Shown here: in pieces, positions 32,011-44,818 of the stretch
Position numbering within the stretch: the stretch's first letter is position 1
Layout of the letters: every line of letters starts with the position of its first letter
From: Artemisia argyi
Lineage: Eukaryota > Streptophyta > Magnoliopsida > Asterales > Asteraceae
Assembly: GCA_030686995.1 (NCBI GenBank)
Contig: CM060703.1
Span: forward strand, 6,368,597-6,432,596
Reading direction: 5' to 3'
Length of the DNA stretch: 64,000 nucleotides
The notes under the pieces: generated by a model
The model's database searches: none
What the model was told of the DNA's origin: nothing
What the model saw: the letters and a program-made list of their open reading frames with translations, nothing else
Position numbers and translations under genes: made by a program

Positions 32011-33619
32011 CACATCATGAATCCAAAACATGAGAATTCTTCTACGGAGTATTTAGCAAAAAAGGTCTTCCGTGGAAAGAGACATATACCGAAATGTAAG
32101 TATTAATTGAAGGGAAGAGACAAATAGTATACCCACCTTATCAATTCCCTTGTCATAACTTTATGACCGTCATGGACTCATGGTACGTGTATGAACTCCT
32201 CTGTCTAGAAAAAAATGTTCATTTCATGAACTCCTGTGCTTTGAAATTAGCGTCCTTTGTCCAAGAAAACAAAAAAAAAAAATGTGTCCCTTTTTTTGAA
32301 AAGAAAATAAGAAACAAAGATGCAAGTAGAGGAAATTGTGTCCCTTTTTAATGTTCATACTGTTTATATCAATTCCCCAACAACATTCAAACAAGGAACT
32401 TTCTATGTAGTCAGCGATATTATGATGTCAAAAAGTTGAGACTGGGATTAATGGTTGGGGTCGGGTTGAAAATTTAACAGAAGCACCTTATTAATTTGAC
32501 AATATTGATGACCAGATGGTCCAGATCACACCAGAGCAATCGGTGTGGTAACATGGCTGGCTCGTCGCCACACCGGCCTAGCTCGCCACCGTTCGCCAAA
32601 GGGCACCTTCTCCCGCAGACGACAAACCAAATGAACTGACAAAGTATTGATGTGGGCCGAAGTTTGTATCGAACATTTTAAAATTTTAGTTTTCTTCCTT
32701 TTTTTTTTCAAGAAACATAAAACTTGTTTTTTAAATTAGAAGACAAACTTTTATTTATTACAGAAACAAAGCATTTTGAACGCTTTGGTGTGAGAAACTT
32801 CAATATATTCACGTGTGTGAGGTTTTGAGAAACTACCTCAAATGGGACAAATGAAATGCTCAATGGTGTTGTATGCTTTTTTTCCCCATATCGTGTTTAT
32901 TTTTTCCGTATCGTTTTTTGTTTTTCGTAGCTTTATTTTAAATTTTGTAAGTTTTAAATATGTTGTATTGTATTTTTACTGTTAATGAACGAATTTTATG
33001 TTATTTGAAAAATAGAATTAAAAAAATAAAATAGAAAGTGATGGGACCTAAATGAGTAAGTTATGGTTAGTTGTGATAAGGAGTGTTGAAGAAGAGGGTT
33101 TGTTATAATGATGTGAAACCCTGTAAGACCCAAATAAGGAGATAAAACTCCCCACCACACAATTGCTCTTAATATATTCAATATAATTGTCACTGTTGTT
33201 TATCTCCGAGTATTATTTTTTTTTAGCTAGGTAACAATATATAAAAGACCCCGAATACGAAAAATAAAATACAATATACGACATCCCTCATCAATTAAAC
33301 AAGCTAATTAAAAGAAGAAAAAACAAAATACAACCAAAAACTCATTGTCACTAGAACTAAAAGAACTACAATTATTTTTTTTATTCTTTTTATTATTTTA
33401 ATTTTTTTTACTTTTTTACACAAAACCTCACGAAACACATTGCCACAAAGTGAATCACAAATGACCAGGCACACAAGAGAGACATTCTCCCATGAAACCT
33501 GACCATTCATAAATCACAACTAAACAAAGACAAGAACATAACCAATTATCATTCACAATGCAGAACCTGAGATTTAGTGCAGTTGTACAACCACAAGCGA
33601 ATGAAATTGTAATCCCACA
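32011..33619. other. intergenic spacer, no gene seen
   Basis: No coding sequence recognised on either strand. Short A and T runs only. Confidence 0.4.
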
Positions 33620-33935
33620 GGGATGAGCACGGTACCGGTACCGTACCGAATTAGTGGTACCGAATTTTTCCCGAGCATAAATTAGGGTACCGGTACCGTA
33701 CCGAACGGGATTCGGGTAACGGTACCGGTACCGGTACCAGGAAATCGGGATTTTCCCGTTTTTTTTTCGGGAATTTCCCGATTTAGTACCGGTACCGTAC
33801 CGAATTAGTGGTACCGAATTTTTTTCCTCCTTATTTCGTAGTACCGGTACCGTACCGTATATCGGGATCGGTACGGTACCGGTACCGGTACGGTTCCGGT
33901 TCGATTCCGGTATTCGGTACGAAATGCTCATCCCT
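33620..33935. mobile_element. hAT-like MITE filled with GGTACC motifs
   Basis: GGGATGAGCA...TGCTCATCCCT with 8-bp duplication ATCCCACA (33612-33619, 33936-33943). The interior is dominated by GGTACCGGTACCGTACC and AATTCGG words in both orientations. Confidence 0.8.
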
Positions 33936-34089
33936 ATCCCACATACTAGATAAAGAAAAATGCAGGCTCACTGTACCATGAAGTTAGCCATCACATAATA
34001 TTTATATTCTAAACTGCTCACAAAATTGGCCAAACAAACCTACTGTAGCCTCAAATTAATGGGGTCCCGTAACCATTGTTGCCAATCCA

Positions 34090-34650
34090 TCTCTTTATAT
34101 TTATTCGATCGTCATGTAATCCACTCGAAACTTTTTAATTGAATGTCTTGAACAATCTTGTTAGTACTTGATATCCTATTGCTAAACACACGAGAATTCC
34201 TTTCTTTCCAAATGAAGTATCCGGTAGGCCAAATAACCGCTTGCCAAACCCGAGTAACATAGATAGGGACATTAACGTTTTCATTTGATGAAAAGAATTC
34301 ATCGATAGAAAAATCATTAACCGTCCCCACCTTCCACCACTTGTAGATCTTATCCAAAACACTCATAGCTAAGTCACAAGTAGGGCTAAGCAAACGATCC
34401 GAACGGACCGAACTGACCGAAGGACCGACCGAGATCGGACCAGACCTGACCAATCACATTCGGTCCAGTCCTCGGTCTTGACTTTTTGGCTAATTCGGTC
34501 CTCGATCCGGTCCGTTCCGGACCACAAACCGTATATTTGGCCTTGTCGGACCAGACCGACCACATTCGGTCCGGTCCGGTCCGGGACCGATGCTCACCTC
34601 TAGTCACAAGTGACCAAACTATTAGCACACGTACTTGGACAAAGAATCAA
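34090..34650 (-). pseudogene. LINE ORF2 C-terminal fragment (zf-RVT end)
   Basis: Minus-strand frame with YVTRVWQAVIWPTGYFIWKE followed by RNSRVFSNRISS and IVQDIQLKSFEWIT, the tail typical of plant LINE reverse transcriptase ORFs. Upstream coding sequence is interrupted by the hAT-like MITE at 34381-34602 and soon lost. Confidence 0.65.
34381..34602. mobile_element. hAT-like MITE filled with GGTCCG motifs, second copy
   Basis: TAGGGCTAAGCAAACG...GATGCTCACCTCTA with the perfect 8-bp duplication GTCACAAG (34373-34380, 34603-34610). Same family as 18922-19257. Inserted in the LINE fragment. Confidence 0.85.
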
Positions 34651-35039
34651 CAAACTGTTGTTGAAAGATTATTTATAATTTGGATATCCGTCAACAAACT
34701 TAATACCTTAAATTGAAACAAATAATAACAAGAGCATAAATCAAATCATAGAAAGTAGCATCTAAAACTTAATGCACAAATTGAAAACTGAATTAGGCAT
34801 TGAAATGGTTACGTCAGTGATCCAATGATTTTCTCAATGATTTTATCGGTTGAACTGACAAGAAAACCAAACATCGTTAAAAAGAATTCATATCATAACT
34901 AGCTAAAAGATTTACAAAAATTGATCAAACATATTGTTAATGACTTCTTTTTTCTTCATAAAACCACATATTGATATAAGTATTTTTTTTAATTGTATAT
35001 TAATTCTTTCGGTTTACATATAGGTACAAGATAAACGAG

Positions 35040-36075
35040 CAACAAGCTGCGTCTCTAACCCTTTTTGAATTCCAAACACAATTCTTTTAAAAATTATGTT
35101 TGCAGATCTAGGTGTTATAACATTGCTATGCATAACTCATTGGACTCTGTTGAGGAGCTCAACAGCCTCAGGTGCATGAAAACCAAAAGTATCAAATGCG
35201 AAAGAAATAAAAACATGTTTATTTTCAATGCACGCTTTCTTATGTTTTGCCACTTTGAACGAGGCGGCTTTCAAAGCAGCTTATCCTACTGTAAAATCCG
35301 GGCTACTCAAACCTACGAGAGAAAAAACCCCTGTTGGATCCACACATGCATTTTTCTCTTCCAACCCATCCAAACACCAAAACTTCTACCGGTCTGAGTG
35401 TGGATCTTCCATCCAACGGGTCAGTCAAAAAGTTCACTGGTGCTTCTTTCTTGGCGGAGATCCCAGCACGCCTACAAATGTCAAAAAGGACATCATTAAC
35501 CATATCGTGTATGTACTTAAAGCCTGGGAGCTCTTTGCAATGAACTGCGTGTTCCCCAAAGGAATCTTACGACAAACTTGGCATATCTCATCAACCGGAA
35601 ATAAAGGAATCATAATACGATACTTAATGATAGTACGATATTCTACCGGTGACATATGATGACCTAGCCCGTCAATGAGGATGCTAGTAGAAAATCTTGG
35701 GCATGTGGGGCCTGTAGGCACTCAAAAATTGCTTTCTGTCTCATAGTCATGTCGAAGTGGACTTCAATATCCTTAATCATTTCACTAAAAAGTGCGCTCG
35801 CTAATGTTTGGAATCGTATCACGAAAACAATCCAAAGCACAAACATAATTATCAACCATACCACATATGCCACTCTCCCATAAGATATGGTCTTGTAGCA
35901 CCCAAGATTTGGCCCTCGAAGCCACAAAAGCAAGAGGAAGCCACTTTTGCCGAGTACAAACCTAAACCACCAAATCGAGTGGGTAAAGAAGTGAGTCGCC
36001 ACTGTAAGTCACTAGAAGGGCCCTCCAAAAACCACCATGTTTTCAGTCGACCCACGCAACCCTTTGTCAAAGAGC
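35040..36075 (-). pseudogene. non-LTR reverse transcriptase C-terminal region, broken
   Basis: Minus-strand pieces in different frames match a plant RT-type protein I recall: LQWRLTSLPTRFGGLGLYSA (near 35980), HMSPVEYRTIIKYRIMIPLF and CQVCRK (35600-35680), and VNDVLFDICRRAGISAKKEA then PVNFLTDPLDGRSTLRP (35503-35330). The order is collinear, with at least three frameshifts. The polymerase core is absent. Confidence 0.65.
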
Positions 36076-36360
36076 AAGGCCGCTTCCTCCATGTGTACAG
36101 GTTGTCAAGTCCTTAAACTAAATAAAATTGGACCTAGAAAGGTTATTTGCTTTGAAAGAAATTTCATAAGTTCATGTTTTCTATAATAAAAAAATAACGA
36201 TAAAAACTTAAAAGAAAAATGAAATGCCATAACTCTAAATAGGCCTCACATTTTCCTTTACTCTTGCCAAAAAAACCTCAAACATATACAAAGCCTGAAT
36301 GGAATGATTGCAACCCTTAGCCAATTTTTATCACAAGTTTCAAATAGGTCACTCCAATTC

Positions 36361-36790
36361 TTTAGAGGAAGACGGAGTCAAATGGAGCATCGAGTGAAGC
36401 AGGCACAGGAGTTGGACTCGTCCTCATAAGTTTAGCAACAATATACATATGCTCTTCGCCATGGCTTTGATGTTTCCAACAACGAGGCAGAATACAAGGT
36501 CCTATTAGCAGGCCTCAGGATTGCAAAACAATGGGCATAATCAAGCTCCAGGTATACACTGACTCACTGCTAGTAACAAACCAAGTATCCGGAACATTTG
36601 TGGAAAAATACGCCTCAATAAGGGCCTACCTGGAGAAGGTTCAAGCAGAACTCCCATACCTTCAGTCTTTCAACATCAAACAAGTACCCAGGGCTATGAA
36701 CAAACAAACAGATGCCCTGAGAAAGCTCACAAGACTGACATTCAAATACCTGAAACAACCTATATGGGTAGAAGAAATCCCACATGTAAC
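36361..36790 (+). pseudogene. Ty3/Gypsy RNase H fragment
   Basis: Plus strand encodes DGASSEAGTGVGLVLIS, then RHGFDVSNNEAEYK and LQVYTDSLLVTNQVSGTFVE, ending near FNIKQVPRAMNKQTDALRKL. This is the RNase H domain order (D, E, D motifs) of plant Ty3/Gypsy polyproteins. Frameshifts occur near 36410-36530. No flanking RT or integrase seen. Confidence 0.75.
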
Positions 36791-38156
36791 ACCCCTAAAT
36801 TTTGGTTCAGCGGAAGACAAAACTAGCATTGGGTGGCTGGGTGCTACTAATTGGTACATAACACAAGCATAAGAAAACGAAATAACATCATTCGGTTTAA
36901 ACAAGACATTTCAAAATTCAAACTTCAAAGTTTACATTTATTCAAAAGCACGGAAATAAGGCCCAAAAGAAAACATAAAGATAAGTCCCAAACATTTTAT
37001 CAGCGTCAAATGATCCATAAACTATGCTGCTTGCCAAGCCTTCCTCAATTAGAAATCCAAGAAATCAATATCAATTACCTGAGAAAAACATGTTAAAAGT
37101 CAGCAAAACGCTGGTGAGTTCACATGTTTAATCATAAAACAATAGCATTTGGACCGCAACAGACATATATATAGTTTATTAGTTACGCTGACTATGTCAT
37201 GAAATCGGCGCATTAACAGTGTGCCTAAGCACTAAATAATCATAAATCCCTTGACGTAGTGTGTATCCCTAAACACTCGTATACCTCGACATGCTATACG
37301 TCTATTGCGATTGGCGCTAACAACCAGGACGGGGCGTCACCCCCTGATAGATATATCTATAACATTCACGCTTTCCACAGGAATTAACAATTCATGAGTA
37401 GGAAAATAATGGGATACTAAACCTTATCCAGTTCATGTAAGAGTTTCAATCAAAACATAAACACAATTCCGGGTCCATAAAAAGGTTTTTCCATGTTTCT
37501 CACCCCAAGACTTCAATAAAAACAGTAATGAGAGTAAAAATGGGGTTATGAAACTCACCTCAGTCATGGAAAATGCATTACCACAATAATATCAGGGATA
37601 GAACAGCACAACAAGCCAAACAATATCACAACACAATGTACTCGGCACGACCTAACAATATAAAGACTCGTCTCAAAATATAATTCATAAAGAAATCAAA
37701 TGCGCAAGAGTTTTCAAAAGTCAACCATTTTCATTTCCAAAAATAATCTTGTTTCATCCTTTTAAACGAGTTTGGTATCATCATTCGTTTAACGGCAGAA
37801 AACACAGACTCAAGAGTACACACGCCAAAAGGAATAGAAAATGGAATAGTCGAGAAGAGTATTGACGAGAACTCGAGTTGAGAAGTGATGTCAAAGAGAA
37901 GTCAAAGAGATAACGAAAGACAAACATATCAAAAAAGGTGAATCGATTGGTAATCATTGGTATTTACCCATAATCCTAAATATTTGTACAAAACACATTC
38001 GTATTATATATAGCAACGAGTTTGAACTTATAATAATAGTTGTAGAAACGTTGGGGGGGGGGGGGGGGGTGAATACGTCTCTGTTCAAAATCTAAAATGT
38101 TTCGTATCAAATTCCCGATCAAGTGTGACTAAATATAAATAGTGGTTATGCCATTC

Positions 38157-38158
<2 letters not shown>
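36791..38158. other. possible old LTR and spacer
   Basis: From 36786 the sequence TGTAACACCCCTAAATTTTG resembles the start of a plant LTR, but I found no partner copy or end. A 17-nt G run lies at 38053-38069. No gene. Confidence 0.3.
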
Positions 38159-38247
<89 letters not shown>

Positions 38248-38661
38248 AAGGGTTAATGTAAGATCAAACTTAAAATTGTAAAAATAAGATCTAATCTAAA
38301 CAACCACTAAAACCATTTTATAAATAACCATATTAGCACTAATACATAAAAAATAAAGTAATAATACGAATTAACATTTTAGCAACTAATAACCAACTGA
38401 TACATGAGTTTGGATTAGTGATACACAACTATAAATTTACATGTCGAATCAAAGTGTATCACCTTAACTTGATACATTATTTGTTGAATCAAAAGTGTAT
38501 CACCTTGGTTTCGTCAATTTAAAAAAGAAAACCATCGGAACTTTAACAATTTTAATTGTAATCAATCAAATTTTTTATTTTATTTTAACGAGAGTGTAAC
38601 TTGTCAGATTTTTAGTTGGATCTTATTTTTACAACTTTAAGATTGATCTTATTTGATCTAG

Positions 38662-38756
<95 letters not shown>

Positions 38757-39609
38757 GGCTTTATTTTCAGAACCCTGTTAAGTGCGGGAACTGCGAGAAC
38801 TCCAATTTTGCATTAGAAAACATGCATGTTCATATAAAACATGTATGTTTTCTTACATACACCTTAATAAACATGCATGCGTATTAAGGTATATGCAAGA
38901 AAACATACATGTTTTATTTGAACATGCATGTTTTCTAATGCATAATTAGAGTTCTCGCAGTTCCCGCACTTAACAGGGTTCTAAAAATAAAACCATTTTG
39001 CATTGATCTATTGCACTTAACAGGTTTTTATATGAACATGTATGCTATGCATATATGTGTATTAAGGTGTATGTAAGAAAACATATATGTTTTATATGAA
39101 CATGCATGTTTTCTAATGCAAAATTAGAGTTCTCGCACTTAACAGGGTTCTGAAAATAAAGATACACTATATATATATATATATATATAGTGTATCTTTA
39201 TTTTCAGAACCCTGTTAAGTGCGGGAACTGCGTGAACTCAAATTTTGCATTAGAAAACATGCATGTTCATATAAAACATGTATGTTTTCTCACATACACC
39301 TTAATACACATACATGCATAACATACATATTCATATAAAAACCTATTTAGTGCAATAGATCAATGCAAAATGGTTTTATTTTTAAAACCCTGTTAAATGC
39401 GGGAACTGCGAGAACTCCAATTATGCATTAGAAAACATGCATGTTCATATAAAACATGTATGTTTTCTTACATACACCTTAATACGCAGGCATGTGTATT
39501 AAGGTGTATGTAAGAAAACATACATGTTTTATATGAACATGCATGTTTTCTATTGCAAAATTGGAGTTCTCGCAGTTCCCGCACTTAACAGGGTTCTGAA
39601 AATAAAGCC

Positions 39610-39687
<78 letters not shown>
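38159..39687. repeat. array of three fold-back elements alternating with TA microsatellites
   Basis: (TA)n at about 38159-38244, 38666-38753, 39169-39189 and 39614-39687 separate three inserts. The first (38245-38665) has inverted ends with TTGTAAAAATAAGATC. The second and third (38754-39168, 39190-39613) share GCTTTATTTTCAGAACCCTG and AAGTGCGGGAACTGCGAGAAC, with internal catgcatgttcatataaaac palindromes. The second and third units are inverted relative to each other and internally repeated. Confidence 0.7.
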
Positions 39688-39690
<3 letters not shown>

Positions 39691-40411
39691 ACTTAGTTAC
39701 ATGTATACAATTAATCACATAAAAATAAGTATAACACGAGGTTAAAAGTATTTAACTGCTTCTAATTGCACTGGAGACGGTCCTCAATATGTACGGACGG
39801 TTCCATATATATATTTGGGACCGCCGCCCTATTTAAGGGACCACCGTCAGTGGCAATGTTATGACATGCAATGAAGTTTTCATCTGTTTTGCATTTTTAA
39901 ATTACATAGTTAATATCACAAGTATGATCACAATACACGCAACAAGCCACACAAACATAAATGTAATGCATGTATAAATGTGAAGATAAATGCAAGAATA
40001 GAAAGTAAATAAATTGAAAGAGAAAACGCAAACTAGACACGATGATATATAGTGGTTCGGCACAAAACACCTATTCGTCCTACTCCACTCCCCTAGTACC
40101 ATACTCGAGAGTTACTTCACCAGTCAACAAGCTTCATTATGGCGGAAAAAACCGCACACCAAATCTTACACCAATTTAACGACACTAAGCAGATTGTGAA
40201 GTCCTAATCCTAACTAGCACCAATCTACACCAAGCCCACGTTTTAAAAGAAACCCAAAACAACGTCATTTTGAAGCCTTATAAAACGACATCATTTTCAA
40301 CTAATTATATAATAAAGTTATATTCATAAACTTCATGCTTTAATATATTTTCTCAAAAGCCAATAATAGCAAAATTCCACCCACAATTCGACAACCCAAC
40401 AAGAAATTCTA
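39688..40411. other. spacer, no gene seen
   Basis: Short inverted pair near 39775-39850 (gacggtcctcaatatg / gggaccaccgtcag). Nothing else recognised. Confidence 0.35.
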
Positions 40412-41406
40412 GACCTAAATTGCATAAATGGTCCTCGTGGTTTTCTCAGATTACACATTTAGTCCATACTTCATGGTCTTTTGAAAGTGCAAGCGGCCTT
40501 CCTGTAAGAAAAACTTTGGTCCGTTTTGGTCTCTGATTTTAACCGGTGTTAAGTGGATTCCATTAACAGTTACACATTAGCCCTTTTGGCCAACGACCGT
40601 TTCAGCGTCCATCCTTTATACTAACGACCGTTTACAATTTGAAAATTTTGATTTATTTAAAGCTTTTTGATTTTTTATATAAGTTTTTATACGCTTTTAT
40701 ATATGTTTTTATATACATTTGGTATACGTTTTTATACACGTTTGTTGTATACATTCTTATATAGACTTTATACATTACTAGTATTATGTACGTATTTATA
40801 AAAACATATACGTTATTATATATATTTTTATATACATTTTTGTATATGCTTTTTTATATGATTTTATATACGTTTTTATACACGTTCTTATATACATTTT
40901 ATATGTTTTTATATACCTTTTTTTATACATTTTTATATACGTCTTTGTATATGTTTTTATATATGTTTTTATATGTGTTTTTATATACGCTTTTGTTTAC
41001 TTTATTATTTACGTATTTATAAAAACGTATAAGTGTTTATATACGTTCTTATATACTTTTTATATGTTTTCGTATATGTTTTTCTATACGTTTTTTATAT
41101 GTATATATACGTTTTTGTATACGCCTATACGTATACAAAAACGTATATGTTTTTATAAAAATATACATAAAAAATCAAAAACTTTAAATTATAAACGGTC
41201 GTTAGCTTAAAAGATGAACACTGCAACGGTTGTCGGCCAAAAGGGCTAACGTGTAACTACTAACGGAATCTACTTAACGTCAATTAAAACCAGGCACCAA
41301 AACGGAACCAACATTTCCTTAGAGGAAGGCCACATACACTTTTGAAAGACCAAGGACTAAACATGCAACCTAAGCAAACCACATAGACCATTTCTACAAT
41401 TTACTC
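40412..41406. mobile_element. MULE-like fold-back element with TATACGTTTTT-rich core
   Basis: Inverted arms of about 220 bp: left AATTGCATAAATGGTCC, ttagtcc, gcccttttggcc; right the inverse AATTGTAGAAATGGTC, ggccaaaagggc. The core (about 40660-41160) is a degenerate tandem of tatacgtttttata units. Flanks GAAATTCTA and TAAATTCAA are a possible decayed 9-bp duplication. End sequences resemble the smaller element at 49999. Confidence 0.6.
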
Positions 41407-41466
41407 TAAATTCAAAGAGCCTTTTCATCTAAATGTTTATGAAAAGACTTTTGGGAAGAGTACATG

Positions 41467-41867
41467 CAATGTTTTCAAACCCGGGTTTGGGATCGACCCG
41501 GCCGAGTTACCGGGTCACCGGGTCAACCCGGTTAGACCCGGTTTTACGCACATTTCCAAAAATCGATTTTACGCACAAATATGAGTGAATAAACACCATA
41601 AAAAAGTCATATCAAACAAAAATAGCACCTTAATAATGACAAATAAATAAAAAATAGTCAAAATTTAAATTAAAAAAAAAAAAAAAAAATAGAGAAAATC
41701 CAAACCCGGCCGGGTTTCAAAACCCGGGTCAACCCGGGTCACTCAAAACCCGGCGGGTCACACCGGTTGACCCGGTTTTAGAAACCCGGGTCAAAACAAC
41801 CCGTTTTTTGACCGGGTTCCGGTCCGACCGGTTCGACCGGCCGGGTCGACCCGGGTTTCAAAACGTT
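41467..41867. mobile_element. MULE MITE, CAATGTTTT family, member 2
   Basis: CAATGTTTTCAAACCCGGGT...ACCCGGGTTTCAAAACGTT with perfect 9-bp duplication GAGTACATG (41458-41466, 41868-41876). GC-rich arms of CCCGGGTCAACCCGG-type words around an AT-rich centre. Confidence 0.85.
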
Positions 41868-41921
41868 GAGTACATGGGCATTACCTGCCTAAACAAAAAA
41901 AATCTACATTTATTAAACTTA

Positions 41922-43039
41922 GGGTGGTGGTAGTGGTCACTCCCAAAATCTCTCATTCCTCCCAACCAACCAATAATATCATTCTACCTCACTCACACTT
42001 TTTTTCATACACCTCAACCCTTTTTTAGTGGCAACCATACTTTTTTCATACCTCCCAAACCACCATTTTTTTTTCATAAATAAATAATTTAATAAAAACT
42101 TAATATTTCATTAATAATTAAAATAAAAATACATAATACTTAAAAAGAAAATTACATAATACTTGGAAAAAAAACACAATTATTCTAAAAATCGATAGGC
42201 CATCTATAGTTCGCCGCGAACTCACATTTTTTGGCAAGATGGATATCTCGCATAACCTGATTGTAACGTATAAAATTGTAACATATAAAATTATAACGTA
42301 TAAAATTAAAAATTAATACCGATTTGAGTTTGTGGTTGTGTTTCGGGAACAAACTCAACCTCATCTTCATCATCGTCATCATATAGAGGTAGTTTGCCCT
42401 CAACACTAGGCTCACGACGTGAAGGACCTTCACGGTAGTCACTAAACGGGTCGAACTCACTTGTCATTAATATGTTATATTGGCTTGGATTCATCGGTGG
42501 TGGAGGTCGTATATAATATTGTTCTTGAAGGTATTGTGGATTCACCGGTGGTGGAGGTTGGGGATAGTAGGCCGATTGAGGGTATTGTTGAATTGGAACG
42601 TGCGGACAAACATGTTGTCCACGTCTCCACGAAAGCCCCGACCACGACCTCTTGTTGAGCTTGAAACACCTCTTGATTTTATTTGATCCATGCTACACTT
42701 TTTTTTAAGTATGAAATAGAGAAGGAAGAGATAGTTTCAATTGGAAGTGGTTTTATGAATTGGTAAAGTTTAGTATTTATAAAGGATTTTTTTTTTTTTT
42801 TTTTTTTTTTTCACATTAAAACTGCCAACGGCCAAGGCATCATACCTCCCAACGTGTATATATATATATTTACCTCCAACGTTCAAAGCATTTATTGCCT
42901 TAACGTTCATATTTTTTCAAACCGTGGAAATGAAGATCACCGCTGGACCAAACCTACGAACCAAACCGTTGGGGTGACGGCGGTGTTCCCGTCGGTTTGG
43001 GGTAAACCGTTGACCACTTCGCAACCATTGCCACTACCC
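41922..43039. mobile_element. non-autonomous PIF/Harbinger element with ORF1 remnant
   Basis: Ends GGGTGGTGGTAGTGG...CCACTACCC with TTA duplication (41919-41921, 43040-43042). 1118 bp, no transposase. Contains a frameshifted N-terminal ORF1-like piece. A T run of 26 nt lies near 42786-42811. Confidence 0.75.
42306..42693 (-). pseudogene. Harbinger ORF1-like N-terminal remnant
   Basis: From an ATG near 42693, an RGRGRG-rich start passes by frameshift into a P/Y/Q-rich stretch (YYPQPPPPVNPQYLQEQYY) and an acidic segment (YDDDDEDEVEFVPETQ). This resembles the low-complexity N-terminus of the Myb/SANT-type ORF1 that accompanies Harbinger transposases. The Myb domain itself is gone. Confidence 0.45.
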
Positions 43040-43822
43040 TTAGGAATCAAAAACTTACTCAACCTGGGACCACAATGCGAAAATAAAGTTCCCCGGCTTG
43101 CATACCATAAAATCGAAAATTCACGTTTTAAGCCTCTTTGAAAATATAGTGCACATCCTACAGACTTTTGTTATACAGAGAGATACCCACAGTGATAAAA
43201 TCAAAAATTCACGCTTTAATTAAGTCACGATCCAAAGTTGCTTACTTGCTTTAACTTGTTCATTAACTGTAGAAAAAGGAAAAAAAGAAAAAAGGAAAAA
43301 CATACTATGAGGGCCCAACATGAAACAAGTATTTGAAGGGGTCGTCTGGCGTTTGACTGAAAACATGTCCTTGAAGCACATATATTTTTTTGGTGCAGTT
43401 GAAGCACATATATTATAATCATGTGTAAGAATTTTTGTTATCAGGGCCAACATAGCGAGACTTTTTGTTGGCACATATATTATTATGATGGTGTAAGAAT
43501 TTTATAATAATGAACGTGTTTAGAAAAGTTAATTAAAGTGATACTAGAGACACCACACATTTATCGACCCTTTTCTTTACTTTTAGTGGTAGTTTATAAT
43601 TATGAATGTGTTTAGAAAAGTTTATAAAAGAAAAAAGAAATAAGAGATAGGCCGGAGTATTATAAAATCAACACTGGTAAAAATTAAGGCGATCTTCATG
43701 CTATTTGATCAATAGATTGCATTGTTCTGGTGATGCAGTTAGCCGCGAAAGAGACGTTGGAATAGTGGAACATAAGCATTTGAAAGGGAAGAGATGAAAG
43801 AAGTAGGTTAACTAGGTTTGCA
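43040..43822. other. spacer, no gene seen
   Basis: A possible short direct duplication (cacatatattattatg at two places near 43400 and 43480). No coding sequence recognised. Confidence 0.35.
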
Positions 43823-44169
43823 TCTTTTATATAATAAAACAAAACTTTTATTAAAAAAAATTTATTTTAAAAAAATGCATTCATACCTTATTTAGTAATA
43901 ATTTTATTTAAAAAAGATTATTTTCTTATTAGATAACATTTTATATTTATCCATAACACAAGTGGAAGATAAATACAAAAAATATAGATAAGATGCAATT
44001 ATTAATAGGATTAAAATTTTTAAATAATTATCTTTAATAATAAAAACTATAATTAAACATTATAAATTAAACAAAATAAAGATTAAATTATTTGTTTTTT
44101 AATAAATAATAATATATGATTCAAAAAATTAAAAACAAAAACCCGCGCGTGCGCGATTATTATAACTAG
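43823..44169 (+). mobile_element. non-autonomous Helitron copy 2, 347 bp, uninterrupted
   Basis: Starts TCTTTTATATAATAAAAC after A, ends with the GC hairpin CCCGCGCGTGCGCG, then CTAG before T (44170). Matches copy 1 at 5253-6542 over its whole length and lacks both nested elements, so it is the empty-site control. Confidence 0.8.
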
Positions 44170-44634
44170 TAACTGTAAATGATAAATTCCACTTCAAATA
44201 CTTGGCACTTTAAAGTTTAAAGTACCCAGCCATATTGACCATTGTGTTTTATAAACTACAGTACTAGGGAGTAGTAAATTAACAAGATATGAATACTTTG
44301 TATAACTTTAAAGTAATTGTGTTTGATATGAAACATATGTTTCATACTTGGTATAACTTAAAGTACCCATATTGATAATTGTGTTTGAAAAACTAAATTA
44401 ACAAAATGAGTACTTTGAAAAGAATTTAACATAATATGACACTTTTTCAAATTCTCGTTATGCATTTGTAGCCACGTTTTGTTTAACCATTACCCTTAAT
44501 ATCAACATCATTTCACGTGCTTCGTATCGTGTTCCAGACCCAACTTTAATAAACATAGATATCAGCTGTTCAAAAAAAAAATAAATAATAAACATAGATA
44601 TCAAAATGGCTATTTGTCATACAATTGTATGTAT
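44170..44634. other. spacer, no gene seen
   Basis: AT-rich; repeated acttggtataactt and aattgtgtttga words suggest a small old duplication. Confidence 0.35.
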
Positions 44635-44643
44635 AATTCAAAA

Positions 44644-44786
44644 GGCATGAGTTAACCGGACCCCCTGTAGAGAGGGTTTGTGGAAGACAGTGCTGCCACC
44701 GCCTGTACTGTCTGCATTAAAACTTGTACATTTTGACTAAAGTAGGTGGACCCCCCATGATAGGGATGGTCCGGTTAACACATCCC
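44644..44786. mobile_element. short MULE MITE, GTTAACCGGACC termini
   Basis: 143 bp with inverted ends GGCATGAGTTAACCGGACC and GGGATGTGTTAACCGGACC, flanked by the perfect 9-bp duplication AATTCAAAA (44635-44643, 44787-44795). Confidence 0.8.
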
Positions 44787-44818
44787 AATTCAAAATTAGA
44801 TGGTTATTGTTCAAGACT

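Noticed and set aside
38616..38816. Open frames encoding runs of Ile-Tyr (also at 39524, 48264, 48278, 52564)
   Set aside because: Translations of TA microsatellites, not genes.
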